A DNA stretch of 64,000 nt from CAWGET01 sp963821715 (GCA_963821715.1 CAWGET010000004.1:248001-312000); one strand, 5' to 3'. Shown: positions 36,818 through 46,206, numbered from the stretch's first letter. The notes: generated by a model not told the origin, from the letters alone. Numbers and translations are program-made.

Positions 36818-38164
36818 TTACGATTCTTTGCTCTCATCCGCGATGAGCCGGTCGAGTTTTGGTCTGGAAATACCAAGTGCAGAGGCGGTTTTCAATTTGT
36901 GTTTATTAAATTTTTTGTAAACTTCCATAACATAGTCTGTTGTTAAATCATTCAAACTTGTGTCTTCATAATTTACATTAAGGGTTATTATTTTGTTTTC
37001 TTCCCAGAAAGCTTCGGACGATTTTTTGCTTGAAGGGAACATATCATCAGTCTTTAATTTAGAATCTTCTGATAACAGCACAGCCCGTTCAACAGCATTC
37101 CGCAGCTCGCGGATGTTGCCGGGAAAGTGATAAGTTTTTAAAAACTCTTTCGCGCTTAATTCAATTTCTTCTATATTCTTATTAAATTTTTCAGCAAACT
37201 CATTAACGAAATTTTTAGCAATAAGAAGCGCATCATTTTTTCGCTCCCGAAGTGGTGGAATTGTTAAAGTTATTGGATTTAATCTATGATACAGATCTAT
37301 CCGAAATAATTTCTGCTTTATAAGGTTTTCCAGATTTTTATTTGTGGCAGAAATTATTCTCGCCTTAACCGGAATATCTTCGGTGCCGCCAAGTCTTCTC
37401 ATCTGCCTGTTATCAATTGCTTTTAACAATTTTACCTGGAGTTCCAACGAAATATCTCCAACTTCATCCAGGAAAATTGTGCCTTCTTCCGCTAACTCAA
37501 AAAGTCCAACCTTCCTCGTTTTGGCATCTGTAAATGCGCCCGCTTCATAACCGAAAAGTTCAGCCTCCAACAAAGTTGACGGAATAGCAGAACAGACAAT
37601 ATCAACAAAAGGCATAGACGAGTTCGGGCTGATGTCGTGTATAGCTCTTGCAAGCAAACCTTTTCCCGTACCAGTTTCTCCCAAAATCAACAGATTTACA
37701 TTAGGGTTCTTTGCCACTTTTTTTGCAAGCGCTTTAATTTCAATAATCTCGGGAGATTCCCCAATTATCTTATCGAAACTATCTTCTTTCTCAACGTCTT
37801 CAAAAGTGATATTATCAACTACCGAAGAAATTTCTGCTTTTAATTTTTGCAGTTCTGATGGGAGAACAAAAATGTCAGTAAATCCGAGCCGTGTTAAAGA
37901 ACTTACAACCACCGGATCATCGGAATCTGTAAATATAATTACTCGCAGATTGTTAGATTTTCTATAATCTATAATCTCATTTAAATGCTTGTCTTCCAGA
38001 GTTCTTATTCCAAGAAGCACAATTTCATTTGGGTGAAGCCTCACCCTTTGTGCCACAGAAGAAGTAATTTCAACTTCCGGTTTTTGAAGGAGATCTACAG
38101 CCAGCTTTACCGAGGCCGGATCGACTTTTTCCGAAAATATTTTGAATTGTAACTTCTTTCCCAT
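36818..38164 (-). CDS. Sigma-54-dependent transcriptional activator with degenerate receiver domain
   Basis: 448 residues. Residues ~1-120 look like a receiver fold but the phospho-Asp position reads VLLGIRTLED, with Gly for Asp. The AAA+ domain (~135-370) has GETGTGKG, the sigma-54 contact loop as GAFTDA rather than GAFTGA, Walker B GTIFLDEVGD and the arginine-finger region FRIDLYHRL. A Fis-type helix-turn-helix ends the protein (KTASALGISRPKLDRLI). It lies 3 nt behind a permease gene, so it is co-transcribed with the importer, and it probably drives the sigma-54 promoter just downstream. Confidence 0.93.
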   Translation of the reverse strand: MGKKLQFKIFSEKVDPASVKLAVDLLQKPEVEITSSVAQRVRLHPNEIVLLGIRTLEDKHLNEIIDYRKSNNLRVIIFTDSDDPVVVSSLTRLGFTDIFVLPSELQKLKAEISSVVDNITFEDVEKEDSFDKIIGESPEIIEIKALAKKVAKNPNVNLLILGETGTGKGLLARAIHDISPNSSMPFVDIVCSAIPSTLLEAELFGYEAGAFTDAKTRKVGLFELAEEGTIFLDEVGDISLELQVKLLKAIDNRQMRRLGGTEDIPVKARIISATNKNLENLIKQKLFRIDLYHRLNPITLTIPPLRERKNDALLIAKNFVNEFAEKFNKNIEEIELSAKEFLKTYHFPGNIRELRNAVERAVLLSEDSKLKTDDMFPSSKKSSEAFWEENKIITLNVNYEDTSLNDLTTDYVMEVYKKFNKHKLKTASALGISRPKLDRLIADESKES

Positions 38165-38167
38165 TCT

Positions 38168-39430
38168 TTATTCTTTTATACCGGAAAATTTATACTCTAA
38201 TTGTTTACCCAGACTGTTAGCCATCAAAAGCGTAAAAAATAAAAAAAGCGAAGGAAAAAGACTTATCCACCAGGCTTTTGAAAGATAATATTGACCGCTT
38301 TCTATCATCGCGCCCCAAGACGGATAATAATTCCCAATTCCAAGTCCCAAATAACTTAAAGCTGACTCCGCCAAAATTACGTTTCCATATTGAAGCACCA
38401 GATTAACAATCAAAGGAGCCAAAAGCAGCGGAAGCATTTCACTTTTTAGAATATAAAATTCAGAAAATCCTAACATCTTCGTTGATATAATAAAATCCTT
38501 ATTTTTTAAATTTATAACTTCTCCGCGAATTAGTTTAAACAAACTCATCCAGCCGGAAAATCCGAGCACAAAAATAAGCACAAATAAGGAATTACCAAAG
38601 AAAGCAATTATTAAAATAATGAGAAAAATCATCGGAAAAGCTAGAAACATTTCTGTCGCACGATTCAATGCTTTATCCACTAATCCGCCATAATATCCGG
38701 AAATAAATCCGAATCCAAAACCTAAAATAAAAGATACGGCAACCGAACCGAAACCGATAAAGAGCGATATACGTGTTCCGTAAATAATCCTCGAAAAAAT
38801 ATCTCTGCCGAATTGGTCAGTTCCAAAAAGAAAAATTTTAGAATATTTCTCTACAATATTTTTTCTATCAAATTCTATTTTTTGATCGTTAACAAAAGCA
38901 AAAGTGTTTTTATTTTGATGAACAGAATCGGCCACGATTATTTTTACTTCCGCTTGCGAAAAAGATTTCAACAAAAGATTTTTCTTTTTTATAAACAGGT
39001 CTTCACCCGATCGGGTTTCCTCATCTGAAGAAAGGAGAATAATTTGTTTAACTGAAAGAGGTGAAAGCAATTTCGCTGTTGAAATATCATACTGAAAATC
39101 CGGACTTGAAGTTTTTAATATTGGCGCGAAAAATAGAATGAAAACAAGAAGTGACAAAAATCCGTTCGTAAAACTTAATTTCTGGAGGAAGAATTTCTTC
39201 TTGAAGAAAAACCGGATAATAAAAAACAGCGAAATGATAAAAACCAGAACTGCAAAAAAATTATCAGCAAACGAAAAATCCCATAATTTGAAAGCTCCGC
39301 TTCCTTCGCTTAAAAAGATTTTGAGCCAAGCGGCAAACAAAACGAGGGTGCCCCAAACAGCATTAAACCGGATAATCAAAATCACGAAAAAAAGAAAAAT
39401 TAAAAAATGATTCAGTTTAATCTTCATCAT
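38168..39430 (-). CDS. Oligopeptide-type ABC transporter permease (OppC-like)
   Basis: 420 residues, longer than the usual ~300. Two or three N-terminal membrane segments and a ~100-residue extracytoplasmic insertion precede the binding-protein-dependent permease domain, whose EAA-loop region is FYILKSEMLPLLLAPLIVNL. The end ALSYLGLGIGNYYPSWGAMI is typical of DppC/OppC. Its start overlaps the stop of the second permease gene (ATGA). Confidence 0.88.
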   Translation of the reverse strand: MMKIKLNHFLIFLFFVILIIRFNAVWGTLVLFAAWLKIFLSEGSGAFKLWDFSFADNFFAVLVFIISLFFIIRFFFKKKFFLQKLSFTNGFLSLLVFILFFAPILKTSSPDFQYDISTAKLLSPLSVKQIILLSSDEETRSGEDLFIKKKNLLLKSFSQAEVKIIVADSVHQNKNTFAFVNDQKIEFDRKNIVEKYSKIFLFGTDQFGRDIFSRIIYGTRISLFIGFGSVAVSFILGFGFGFISGYYGGLVDKALNRATEMFLAFPMIFLIILIIAFFGNSLFVLIFVLGFSGWMSLFKLIRGEVINLKNKDFIISTKMLGFSEFYILKSEMLPLLLAPLIVNLVLQYGNVILAESALSYLGLGIGNYYPSWGAMIESGQYYLSKAWWISLFPSLFLFFTLLMANSLGKQLEYKFSGIKE

Positions 39431-40407
39431 AAAACTTCTAAAAGTCTTTTATCTAATTTTGCTTTGATCAAATCAGCGAGGAAATTCGCGAAGATCATTA
39501 AAAATCCGGCAGTAAAAGCACAGCCTGTTACTAAAGGATAATCCCTCGCTAGAATTGCATTTATTGTTAATCTTCCCATTCCGGGCAGACTAAAAATTAC
39601 TTCTGTAATTAGCGCGCCGCTAAATAAAATACCGAGTTCAATTCCCGCGATTGAAATTAATGGACCCAATGCGTTAGGCAGAATATGTTTCTTAATAATT
39701 TCTTTTTGAGACAATCCCTGTGCTTTTAAGTAGAGCACAAAATTTTTACGCGCCGTAAGTTCAAGATTTTCCCTTATGTATTTGTAAAATACCACAAAAC
39801 CGGCCAACGATAATGTTACGAGCGGCAGAAATAAATGTTTAAAATAATCGAATAATTTTCCGGCGACATTCATTTCATCAAAATCAACTGAGCGAAGATT
39901 GGAAGTTGGGAATAGAGAAAGCTTGAGGGAAAAAATATAAATCAAAATTACCGCCAGCACAAATGACGGCGTTGAATAAACAGCGAGTGAAATTTTGGAA
40001 AGGAATTTATCAAGAAATTTATTTTTGTTTTTGAATGTATAAACGGAAAGAGAAATTGCCGCAGTTGCCTGTAATATAAAACTGATAGACGCAAAAATAA
40101 GAGTGAACGGAAGATAATCGAAGATTACGGTAACAACTGGCTCCATATAATCGTACGAGATACCAAAGTTGCCTTGAATAATATTTTGAAGAAAAGTGAA
40201 GTACTGATTTATGAGCGAATCGTTTAAATTAAAACTTTCCCTTATTAGATTGGCGAGTTCGGGACTTAAATCCGGCGAGACATATTTTTGTACCGGATCG
40301 CCCGGAGAAATTCTTAATAAAATAAATATGAAACTAATGATTAGAAACAGAATAAAGAGCGAAGATAAAAATCTTTTCACAATTTTTTTGAGAAGATCTT
40401 TATCCAT
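39427..40407 (-). CDS. Oligopeptide-type ABC transporter permease (OppB-like)
   Basis: 326 residues with six membrane segments. N-terminal SFIFILLRISPGDPV and the EAA loop ALGPLISIAGIELGILFSGALITEVIFSLPGMGRL region identify the DppB/OppB family. It lies 3 nt behind the binding-protein gene and overlaps the OppC-like gene, so the three form one transcript with the sigma-54 activator. Confidence 0.9.
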   Translation of the reverse strand: MDKDLLKKIVKRFLSSLFILFLIISFIFILLRISPGDPVQKYVSPDLSPELANLIRESFNLNDSLINQYFTFLQNIIQGNFGISYDYMEPVVTVIFDYLPFTLIFASISFILQATAAISLSVYTFKNKNKFLDKFLSKISLAVYSTPSFVLAVILIYIFSLKLSLFPTSNLRSVDFDEMNVAGKLFDYFKHLFLPLVTLSLAGFVVFYKYIRENLELTARKNFVLYLKAQGLSQKEIIKKHILPNALGPLISIAGIELGILFSGALITEVIFSLPGMGRLTINAILARDYPLVTGCAFTAGFLMIFANFLADLIKAKLDKRLLEVL

Positions 40408-40410
40408 ATT

Positions 40411-42078
40411 TTAATTTTCCCAACGCCATTCCCAGCACTTCTGCACAGAGCCGAGCGGATTAATTTTTACATTTTGAAGCTTATTGTTGTAAGCGACTAT
40501 GTTATCGATCCAAAATAAAAATGTAACCGGTTGTTCTTCGTGAAGAATTTTCTGCACTTCTTTTAATTTTTCGATATGATTCGGCGCTTCGGAATAAATT
40601 TCTTCTAAAAGATTATCGATCTCAGCATTTTGAAAAGATGCAACATTCGCAAAATTAGTTTCCAGATCGGAATGCCAATAAGGTTTTAGATCCAACGGAA
40701 TTGGAACCGACCAACCTGCAATCCAGGCTTCGAGCTGCTTGCCAAACATTTTATTGAAAAAGAGCGATGGTTCCAAAGTCTCAACTTCTACTTCGATCCC
40801 GATATTTTTTAAATTCTCTTTTATTATTGTAGCCGTATTGCTTCGGCGCGGATTTCCGCCTGGAATAGACAGTGTGAAAGAAAACTCATCCGATCCCTTT
40901 TCAAGTATTCCGTCTTTGTCCGTGTCCTTCCATCCTTCGGCTGTAAGAATACTTTCCGCTTTTGTCGGATTAAAAGGGAACGGTTCAATATCATGATTAA
41001 ATTCTTTTTGAAAAATGCGTGACACCGGACCGAATGCAACTTCGCCGTAATTATTCAAAAATTCCCGCACTATCAATTCACGGTTTATCGCATAAGTTAG
41101 CGCCCGTCGTACATCCGCTGATCCGAATAATTTGTTCGGCTCAATCTTTTCGGATCGAAAACTCTCTGCGTCAATATTATTCCACCCGATGTAATCGTAA
41201 TCGCGACCTTCCTGAAAAGCTATGGCAATATTCTCGTAACTTTTTACTTCTTCAATATCTTCCGGTTTTATTTCGTCAACAAAATCTACTTCACCGGTTT
41301 CAAGTTGAATAAGACGCGATTTATAATCAGGAACAATTTTAAAAATTAGCCGCGGAATACTTTCTTCATTGCTAAGAAAAGAATTCTCCCTTAAACCGAG
41401 AATAATTGTTTCATCTCTTTTTCTCGAAGCAAGTTCAAACGGTCCGGTTCCAACCGGTTCTAAATTCTGTTTGGCCGTCATAAAATCTTTATAAGCAATT
41501 TCCTCATACTTATGTTTTGGAATTATCGGAAAATCAAAATCGAACACCGACGGATGTGAACCCGGTTTGAAATTAATACGAATTTTATTCTGTGCAATAA
41601 GTTCAAACGATTTTTCTATATCGATACTCAAATCTTCATTTGTAAAATAGTTCTCAAAAGATCCGTAAAATCTGCTTTGAACATCTGCGTTTGAATAGAC
41701 AGTGTATGAAAAAATCACATCCTCTGCGGTAAATTGTACGCTGTCGCTCCAATAAACATCTTCGCGTAAATCAACCAAAACATAATTAGAATCCCGGTTC
41801 CATTCCCAGCTTTCCGCCAAAAGGGGAAACGATTCAATCGCGCCTTCATTTTCCAACCATCTGTGTCCCGCTAATCCTAAAAAAATCTGTTCGGTAATAT
41901 TTCCTTCATAAACATTCATTGCATAGAGTGGGCTGAAAGTATTTACATCGGTTGGAATTGCGATTACTACGCTTTTTTCTCTGTCGCTGTTGGTTGAACA
42001 GGAACTAAACATAAAAACAAATAAAAGTGGTAATAATATTTGGGAAATTAAAGTAACTTTGGAAAGAATATTTTTCAT
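40411..42078 (-). CDS. Extracellular solute-binding protein, family 5 (OppA-like lipoprotein)
   Basis: 555 residues. The lipoprotein signal ends FMFSSCS, so it is membrane-anchored. Family-5 hallmarks include PTDVNTFSPLYAMNVYEGNI, the ALTYAINRE segment and NPTKAESILTAEGW. Family members bind peptides, nickel or other solutes; the adjacent permeases and ATPases make a complete importer. The ligand is not readable from sequence. It is the first gene of the four-gene run ending with the activator. Confidence 0.92.
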   Translation of the reverse strand: MKNILSKVTLISQILLPLLFVFMFSSCSTNSDREKSVVIAIPTDVNTFSPLYAMNVYEGNITEQIFLGLAGHRWLENEGAIESFPLLAESWEWNRDSNYVLVDLREDVYWSDSVQFTAEDVIFSYTVYSNADVQSRFYGSFENYFTNEDLSIDIEKSFELIAQNKIRINFKPGSHPSVFDFDFPIIPKHKYEEIAYKDFMTAKQNLEPVGTGPFELASRKRDETIILGLRENSFLSNEESIPRLIFKIVPDYKSRLIQLETGEVDFVDEIKPEDIEEVKSYENIAIAFQEGRDYDYIGWNNIDAESFRSEKIEPNKLFGSADVRRALTYAINRELIVREFLNNYGEVAFGPVSRIFQKEFNHDIEPFPFNPTKAESILTAEGWKDTDKDGILEKGSDEFSFTLSIPGGNPRRSNTATIIKENLKNIGIEVEVETLEPSLFFNKMFGKQLEAWIAGWSVPIPLDLKPYWHSDLETNFANVASFQNAEIDNLLEEIYSEAPNHIEKLKEVQKILHEEQPVTFLFWIDNIVAYNNKLQNVKINPLGSVQKCWEWRWEN

Positions 42079-42198
42079 CTTAAGATATTTTTAGCATTTT
42101 AATCTGTGGGATAATTTAATTTATAAACTTGTGCAGCTTTAAATTATTGCTGTGAAATCACTTAAGAACTTAATATTAAAGAAAGGCTTCATGAATAT

Positions 42199-42230
42199 AT
42201 CAATAAGTCATTTATAAATCAATAAGTTAT
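42199..42230. repeat. Direct repeat in the divergent ABC promoter region
   Basis: ATCAATAAGTCAT (42199-42211) and ATCAATAAGTTAT (42218-42230) are 19 bp apart, just upstream of the first ATPase gene and between two divergent transport units. A tandem regulator site is possible; no matching regulator is known. Confidence 0.35.
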
Positions 42231-42252
42231 CTAAACTTTAAACTATTTTTTA

Positions 42253-42963
42253 ATGATAAAAAACGGAATACTTTTTGAAATCGCGCTTCAGAAAATTATT
42301 CTTTTGGAAGAACAACAAGAGAAAATAATTTTGGAGGATATTCATTTTTCCATTGAGGCAGGAAAAATTTATACTCTTATAGGAAGAAACGGCTCGGGCA
42401 AAACAACGTTTTTGAAAACTTTAACGCGGCTTTTACCGCAAGAAAAATTTATAGTTGAAGGGAATGTAATTTTTGAAGGGAAAGACCTTCTTAAAATAAA
42501 CGAAGAAGAATTAAATATCATAAGGAAGAAAAAAATAAAATATGTTTTTCAAGATGCGATAAATTCATTCGATCCGTTAAAAAAACTGGAATATTATTTC
42601 AGATTTGTCAGGGGAGCGGAGGAAGAACTGGAGAAGCTGCTGGAGTATTTTAATCTTCCGACAAAAAATAAAATAGCTAAAATGCACTCTTATGAATTGA
42701 GCGGCGGAATGGCGCAGAGGTTCAGCCTGGTTTTAAGTTTCGCCGCCAAACCGGATCTTTTAATTTTGGACGAGCCGACTTCCGCAATTGATGTAGGGAG
42801 TTCCAATCTTCTTAAATTAAAATTACAGGAATTTGTTTCAGAAAATTCTTCCGTCCTGATGGTAACTCAAAATCTAGACTTCGCTAAAAAAACTTCCGAT
42901 AAAACAGCAGAAATTTTCAATAATACTCTTTCTGAGTTCTCAGATTCGAATGCAATTATTTGA
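42253..42963 (+). CDS. ABC transporter ATPase (OppD-like, short)
   Basis: 236 residues. Walker A GRNGSGKTT, Q-loop YVFQDAINSFDP, signature ELSGGMAQR and Walker B LLILDEPT are present. The switch His is replaced (VLMVTQNLDF). It lacks the ~70-residue C-terminal oligopeptide-binding extension of OppD. It is divergent from the binding-protein gene and 13 nt before the second ATPase. No Shine-Dalgarno is seen before the ATG. Confidence 0.88.
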   Translation: MIKNGILFEIALQKIILLEEQQEKIILEDIHFSIEAGKIYTLIGRNGSGKTTFLKTLTRLLPQEKFIVEGNVIFEGKDLLKINEEELNIIRKKKIKYVFQDAINSFDPLKKLEYYFRFVRGAEEELEKLLEYFNLPTKNKIAKMHSYELSGGMAQRFSLVLSFAAKPDLLILDEPTSAIDVGSSNLLKLKLQEFVSENSSVLMVTQNLDFAKKTSDKTAEIFNNTLSEFSDSNAII

Positions 42964-42976
42964 ACGGAGATAAAAA

Positions 42977-43759
42977 ATGAAAATTTTAGAAGTCAAAAAT
43001 TTAAGCTATAAGGTTGATGAAAAATCAAATTTTTTATCGGCGGGGAGAGACAAATTAATTTTAGATGATATAAATTTCTCCGTTTCAGAAAATGATATAC
43101 TCGGCATTGCCGGTGAATCGGGAAGCGGGAAAACGACCTTGGCAAAATTATTAAGTGGAATTTTGAAACCTGCCGATGGGAAAATTGAACTGATAGGAGG
43201 AACTCGGAAAGAGATACAAATACTTTTTCAGAACAGCGGTGAGATAATAAATCCATTGCGAAAGGTAAAAGACATCTTAATCGATACAATAAAATTAAAT
43301 CTAAAAAAAGAAGAAGATATTAATGCCGCCCTTAATAAAATTTTGAAAATATTGAACCTTAAGGAAGAATTGCTTGAACGCCGCGGACTTGAACTGAGCG
43401 GAGGCGAGCAGCAGCGTGTTGCATTGGCGCGTCTATTAATCGTCAGACCTAAAATTTTAATTTTAGATGAACCTTTTGCAGCACAGGATTTTGAATCGCA
43501 ACAGAATATTTTGAAAATTTTAAAAAATATACGATCTGAATTTGGAATAACATTAATAATCATATCTCACGATTTGAAAGCGCTCCGCGATATCGCCGGG
43601 GAAATAATTATTATGCGAAACGGGAAAATTATTGAAAGTGGCTCTGCTGAAAAAGTATTAAATAATCCAGAAAATTCTTATATAAAATTTTTACTTCGCG
43701 CCGAGCATTATGATCTTGAGACCCGTGATCTAAAATATTTTCAAGGTCTTCAAGATTAA
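42977..43759 (+). CDS. ABC transporter ATPase (OppF-like)
   Basis: 260 residues with all ABC motifs: GESGSGKTT, Q-loop ILFQNSGEIINPL, ELSGGEQQR, ILILDEPFAAQD and the switch His in LIIISHDL. It too lacks the long C-terminal extension of the family. GGAGATAAAAA precedes the ATG. Paired with the upstream ATPase, it should power the permeases encoded on the opposite strand. Confidence 0.93.
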   Translation: MKILEVKNLSYKVDEKSNFLSAGRDKLILDDINFSVSENDILGIAGESGSGKTTLAKLLSGILKPADGKIELIGGTRKEIQILFQNSGEIINPLRKVKDILIDTIKLNLKKEEDINAALNKILKILNLKEELLERRGLELSGGEQQRVALARLLIVRPKILILDEPFAAQDFESQQNILKILKNIRSEFGITLIIISHDLKALRDIAGEIIIMRNGKIIESGSAEKVLNNPENSYIKFLLRAEHYDLETRDLKYFQGLQD

Positions 43760-43801
43760 AACAAATTCTTAATCTCTCCCCGCCAGTTACCTTCTACTAA
43801 T

Positions 43802-44149
43802 TTATTCTTCCGACCAAACCGCGAGTTCATTTCCGGCAGGATCTAAAAAATGAAATCTTTTTCCTCCGGGAAAAGGGAAAATATCTTTGGATATTTTCCC
43901 TCCGGCTTCAATTATTTTATTTTTTACTTCCATGAGGTTATTGTGATATAAAACAATGAGCGCACCGTTGACAATTGGGGCTTCCGATTTTTCGAAACCT
44001 CCGGCTATGCCGCTTTCCGAAAATGATGTATAGTCCGGACCATAATCCGTGAAAAACCAGTCGAAAGACCTATGATAAAATTTTTTTATTTCCTCCAGAT
44101 CCTTGGCTTTGAATTCAATATAACTGATATAATTATTTTTAATATTCAT
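43802..44149 (-). CDS. VOC (glyoxalase-fold) family protein
   Basis: 115 residues with the paired beta-alpha-beta-beta-beta modules of the VOC superfamily: YISYIEFKAKDLEEIKKFYH at the start and FHFLDPAGNELAVWSE at the end. It matches the small glyoxalase/bleomycin-resistance-like subgroup that often lacks a known substrate. It stands alone. Confidence 0.88.
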   Translation of the reverse strand: MNIKNNYISYIEFKAKDLEEIKKFYHRSFDWFFTDYGPDYTSFSESGIAGGFEKSEAPIVNGALIVLYHNNLMEVKNKIIEAGGKISKDIFPFPGGKRFHFLDPAGNELAVWSEE

Positions 44150-44238
44150 CTCCGGCTTATTCTAAATTACTGGATTATTAGGATTATCGGGATAAAAATC
44201 CTGATTTATGATTTTTTTTACTGCTTACCGGGTGATGA

Positions 44239-44889
44239 TCAGTCCCTTTCCGGCATTCCCATCATGTTCATTTTATTGTAATCTGCGGGAACTTCGAACA
44301 TATCAGCCGGCAAAGATTTTTCTTCGAGCTCAACAACTTCGAAACGAGTGACTTCCTTCCCCTTTTTGTTTTTTGCGATCATTAAAAGCGGAAAGTAATT
44401 CAACGCATCTAACTTGTTCTGCCATTCGGATTTTTTCTGCATCGGATTCGAGAAAAAGCTTAATGTACCTAAATCTTTTGCAACCCAAACTTCAACCTCA
44501 TTATCATCATCTGAATAAATATACTGTTCGGCTTCGTGACCGAGAATTTCTTTAGTTTTACCGGTTTTGAAATCTTCAATGTTATCCGGATTAATTTCTT
44601 TTTCGTCCATGTCTTTTTCAAACCGATCGGAAAGATTTATTGGTGTTTCCATATACATTTTTTGTTCCGGCATTAAAATAAGCATCTTTCCATCTTTCAT
44701 AATAACGGAACCGGAGGCTTCGCCCGGTACTTCCATCTTAAAGCTGCCGTCTTTTACCATATAATTTATTGTTTGTGAGTTCCCTTCGGAATCGACCTTA
44801 AATTTTACAACTCCTTCAAAATCATCCTGCGCATAAAAAATTCCTGAAAACAATAATAGCATGATAATTGACGAAAATAATTTTTTCAT
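44239..44889 (-). CDS. Secreted DUF4412-like protein
   Basis: 216 residues. A Sec signal peptide (MKKLFSSIIMLLLFSGIFYAQ) is followed by a DUF4412-type domain (FEGVVKFKVDSEG, then MLILMPEQKMYMETP and LGHEAEQYIYSDDD). The fold is of the LolA/outer-membrane-lipid carrier type in its relatives, but no function is known. GGAGGCATT precedes the ATG. Confidence 0.85.
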   Translation of the reverse strand: MKKLFSSIIMLLLFSGIFYAQDDFEGVVKFKVDSEGNSQTINYMVKDGSFKMEVPGEASGSVIMKDGKMLILMPEQKMYMETPINLSDRFEKDMDEKEINPDNIEDFKTGKTKEILGHEAEQYIYSDDDNEVEVWVAKDLGTLSFFSNPMQKKSEWQNKLDALNYFPLLMIAKNKKGKEVTRFEVVELEEKSLPADMFEVPADYNKMNMMGMPERD

Positions 44890-45115
44890 AATGCCTCCAT
44901 TAAATAAGATTTAATAACTTCTTAATAAATAATCATTCTATATTACAAATTCAACAAAGATAATCCGCGCCTTTATTTGCTAGAAATTAATATCGATAAA
45001 AAAATTTTTATATAAAACTTTTTTTTATTACACTTAAAGATGACCAAGGTAAAATTTGTTTTAATATCATTTAAATAATAGTTTATATTTGAAGCTAAAA
45101 TTTAGAGGAGTTAGT

Positions 45116-46159
45116 ATGCCGGAGAAAAAAGACTTTTTAACGGAAACGATTAAACACTTTGATATAAAAGAGCACAACGTTGTTTCGCTAGTGGATTCGA
45201 TGGGAGAAATGGCTTTTTCTTCGCGGGATCTACACCGCGCTGCCGATATTTACGATAGAATGTTGAAAGATGAAAACTGCACGGTAATTTTAACTCTGGC
45301 CGGAAGTATTTTCAGCGCCGGATTGAAAAAAATAGTTTTCGATATGATTGAAAATAATATGGTTGACGCTATTGTATCTACCGGAGCTATTATGGTTGAC
45401 CAGGATTTTTTTGAAGCTCTCGGTTTCAAGCATTATAAAGGTTCACCTTATGCCGATGACAATATGCTTCGCGATTTGCACATTGATAGAATTTATGATA
45501 CTTATATCGATGAGGATGAACTAAGAGTTTGCGATGAGACAACCGCAAAAATTTTTGACTCGATGGAACCGAAATCTTATTCATCGCGAGAGTTTTTATG
45601 GCAGTTCGGGAAATATCTGGAAGATAACGGCGGACCAAAAGTTGAGGACTCGGTTGTTTATTCGGCTTACAAAAATAACGTTCCCATTTTTGTACCTGCT
45701 TTCGCAGATTGTTCGGCCGGTTTCGGTTTTGTTATCCACCAATTGAAAAATCCCGATAAGCACGTTTCGTTAGACGGAGCAAAAGATTTTGTTGAGTTGA
45801 CGCAGATAAAAATTAAAAGTAAAGAAACCGGAATTTATATGATCGGCGGAGGAGTTCCTAAAAATTTCACACAGGATATTGTTGTCGCCGCGGATTTATT
45901 GGAAGAAGACGCGCCGATGCATAAATACGCAATACAGATTACTGTTGCGGACGTTCGTGACGGAGCTCTCTCAAGTTCTACCTTGAAAGAAGCAAGTTCT
46001 TGGGGAAAAGTTGAAACAACTTACGAGCAGATGGTTTATGCTGAAGCAACTCTCGCAATGCCTCTGATCTCAGGTTATGCTTACCACAAAGGAAATTGGA
46101 AGAACAGAGAGAAACAAGAATTGCAGAAACTCTTTTTGAAAGAAACTCAGACCGTTTAA
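45116..46159 (+). CDS. Deoxyhypusine-synthase-like protein
   Basis: 347 residues of the NAD-dependent deoxyhypusine synthase fold. The NAD-binding block TLAGSIFSAGLKKIVFDMI, GGGVPKNF and the catalytic-Lys motif SSWGKV are all retained. In eukaryotes and archaea this enzyme modifies eIF5A; bacteria lack that partner and their homologues are linked to polyamine (homospermidine-type) chemistry. The product here is therefore uncertain. The ATG at 45116 has AGAGGAG at perfect spacing. A hairpin terminator follows. Confidence 0.9.
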   Translation: MPEKKDFLTETIKHFDIKEHNVVSLVDSMGEMAFSSRDLHRAADIYDRMLKDENCTVILTLAGSIFSAGLKKIVFDMIENNMVDAIVSTGAIMVDQDFFEALGFKHYKGSPYADDNMLRDLHIDRIYDTYIDEDELRVCDETTAKIFDSMEPKSYSSREFLWQFGKYLEDNGGPKVEDSVVYSAYKNNVPIFVPAFADCSAGFGFVIHQLKNPDKHVSLDGAKDFVELTQIKIKSKETGIYMIGGGVPKNFTQDIVVAADLLEEDAPMHKYAIQITVADVRDGALSSSTLKEASSWGKVETTYEQMVYAEATLAMPLISGYAYHKGNWKNREKQELQKLFLKETQTV

Positions 46160-46181
46160 CTACCCGATGATCTTTACAATA

Positions 46182-46206
46182 TTGAGGTGGGAATTTCCCG
46201 CCTCAA
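46182..46206 (+). terminator. Hairpin terminator after the deoxyhypusine-synthase-like gene
   Basis: TTGAGGTGGG and CCCGCCTCAA form a 10-bp stem with one T-G pair and a 5-nt loop, followed by TTTATTAATATAATT. It lies 23 nt after the stop. Confidence 0.75.
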
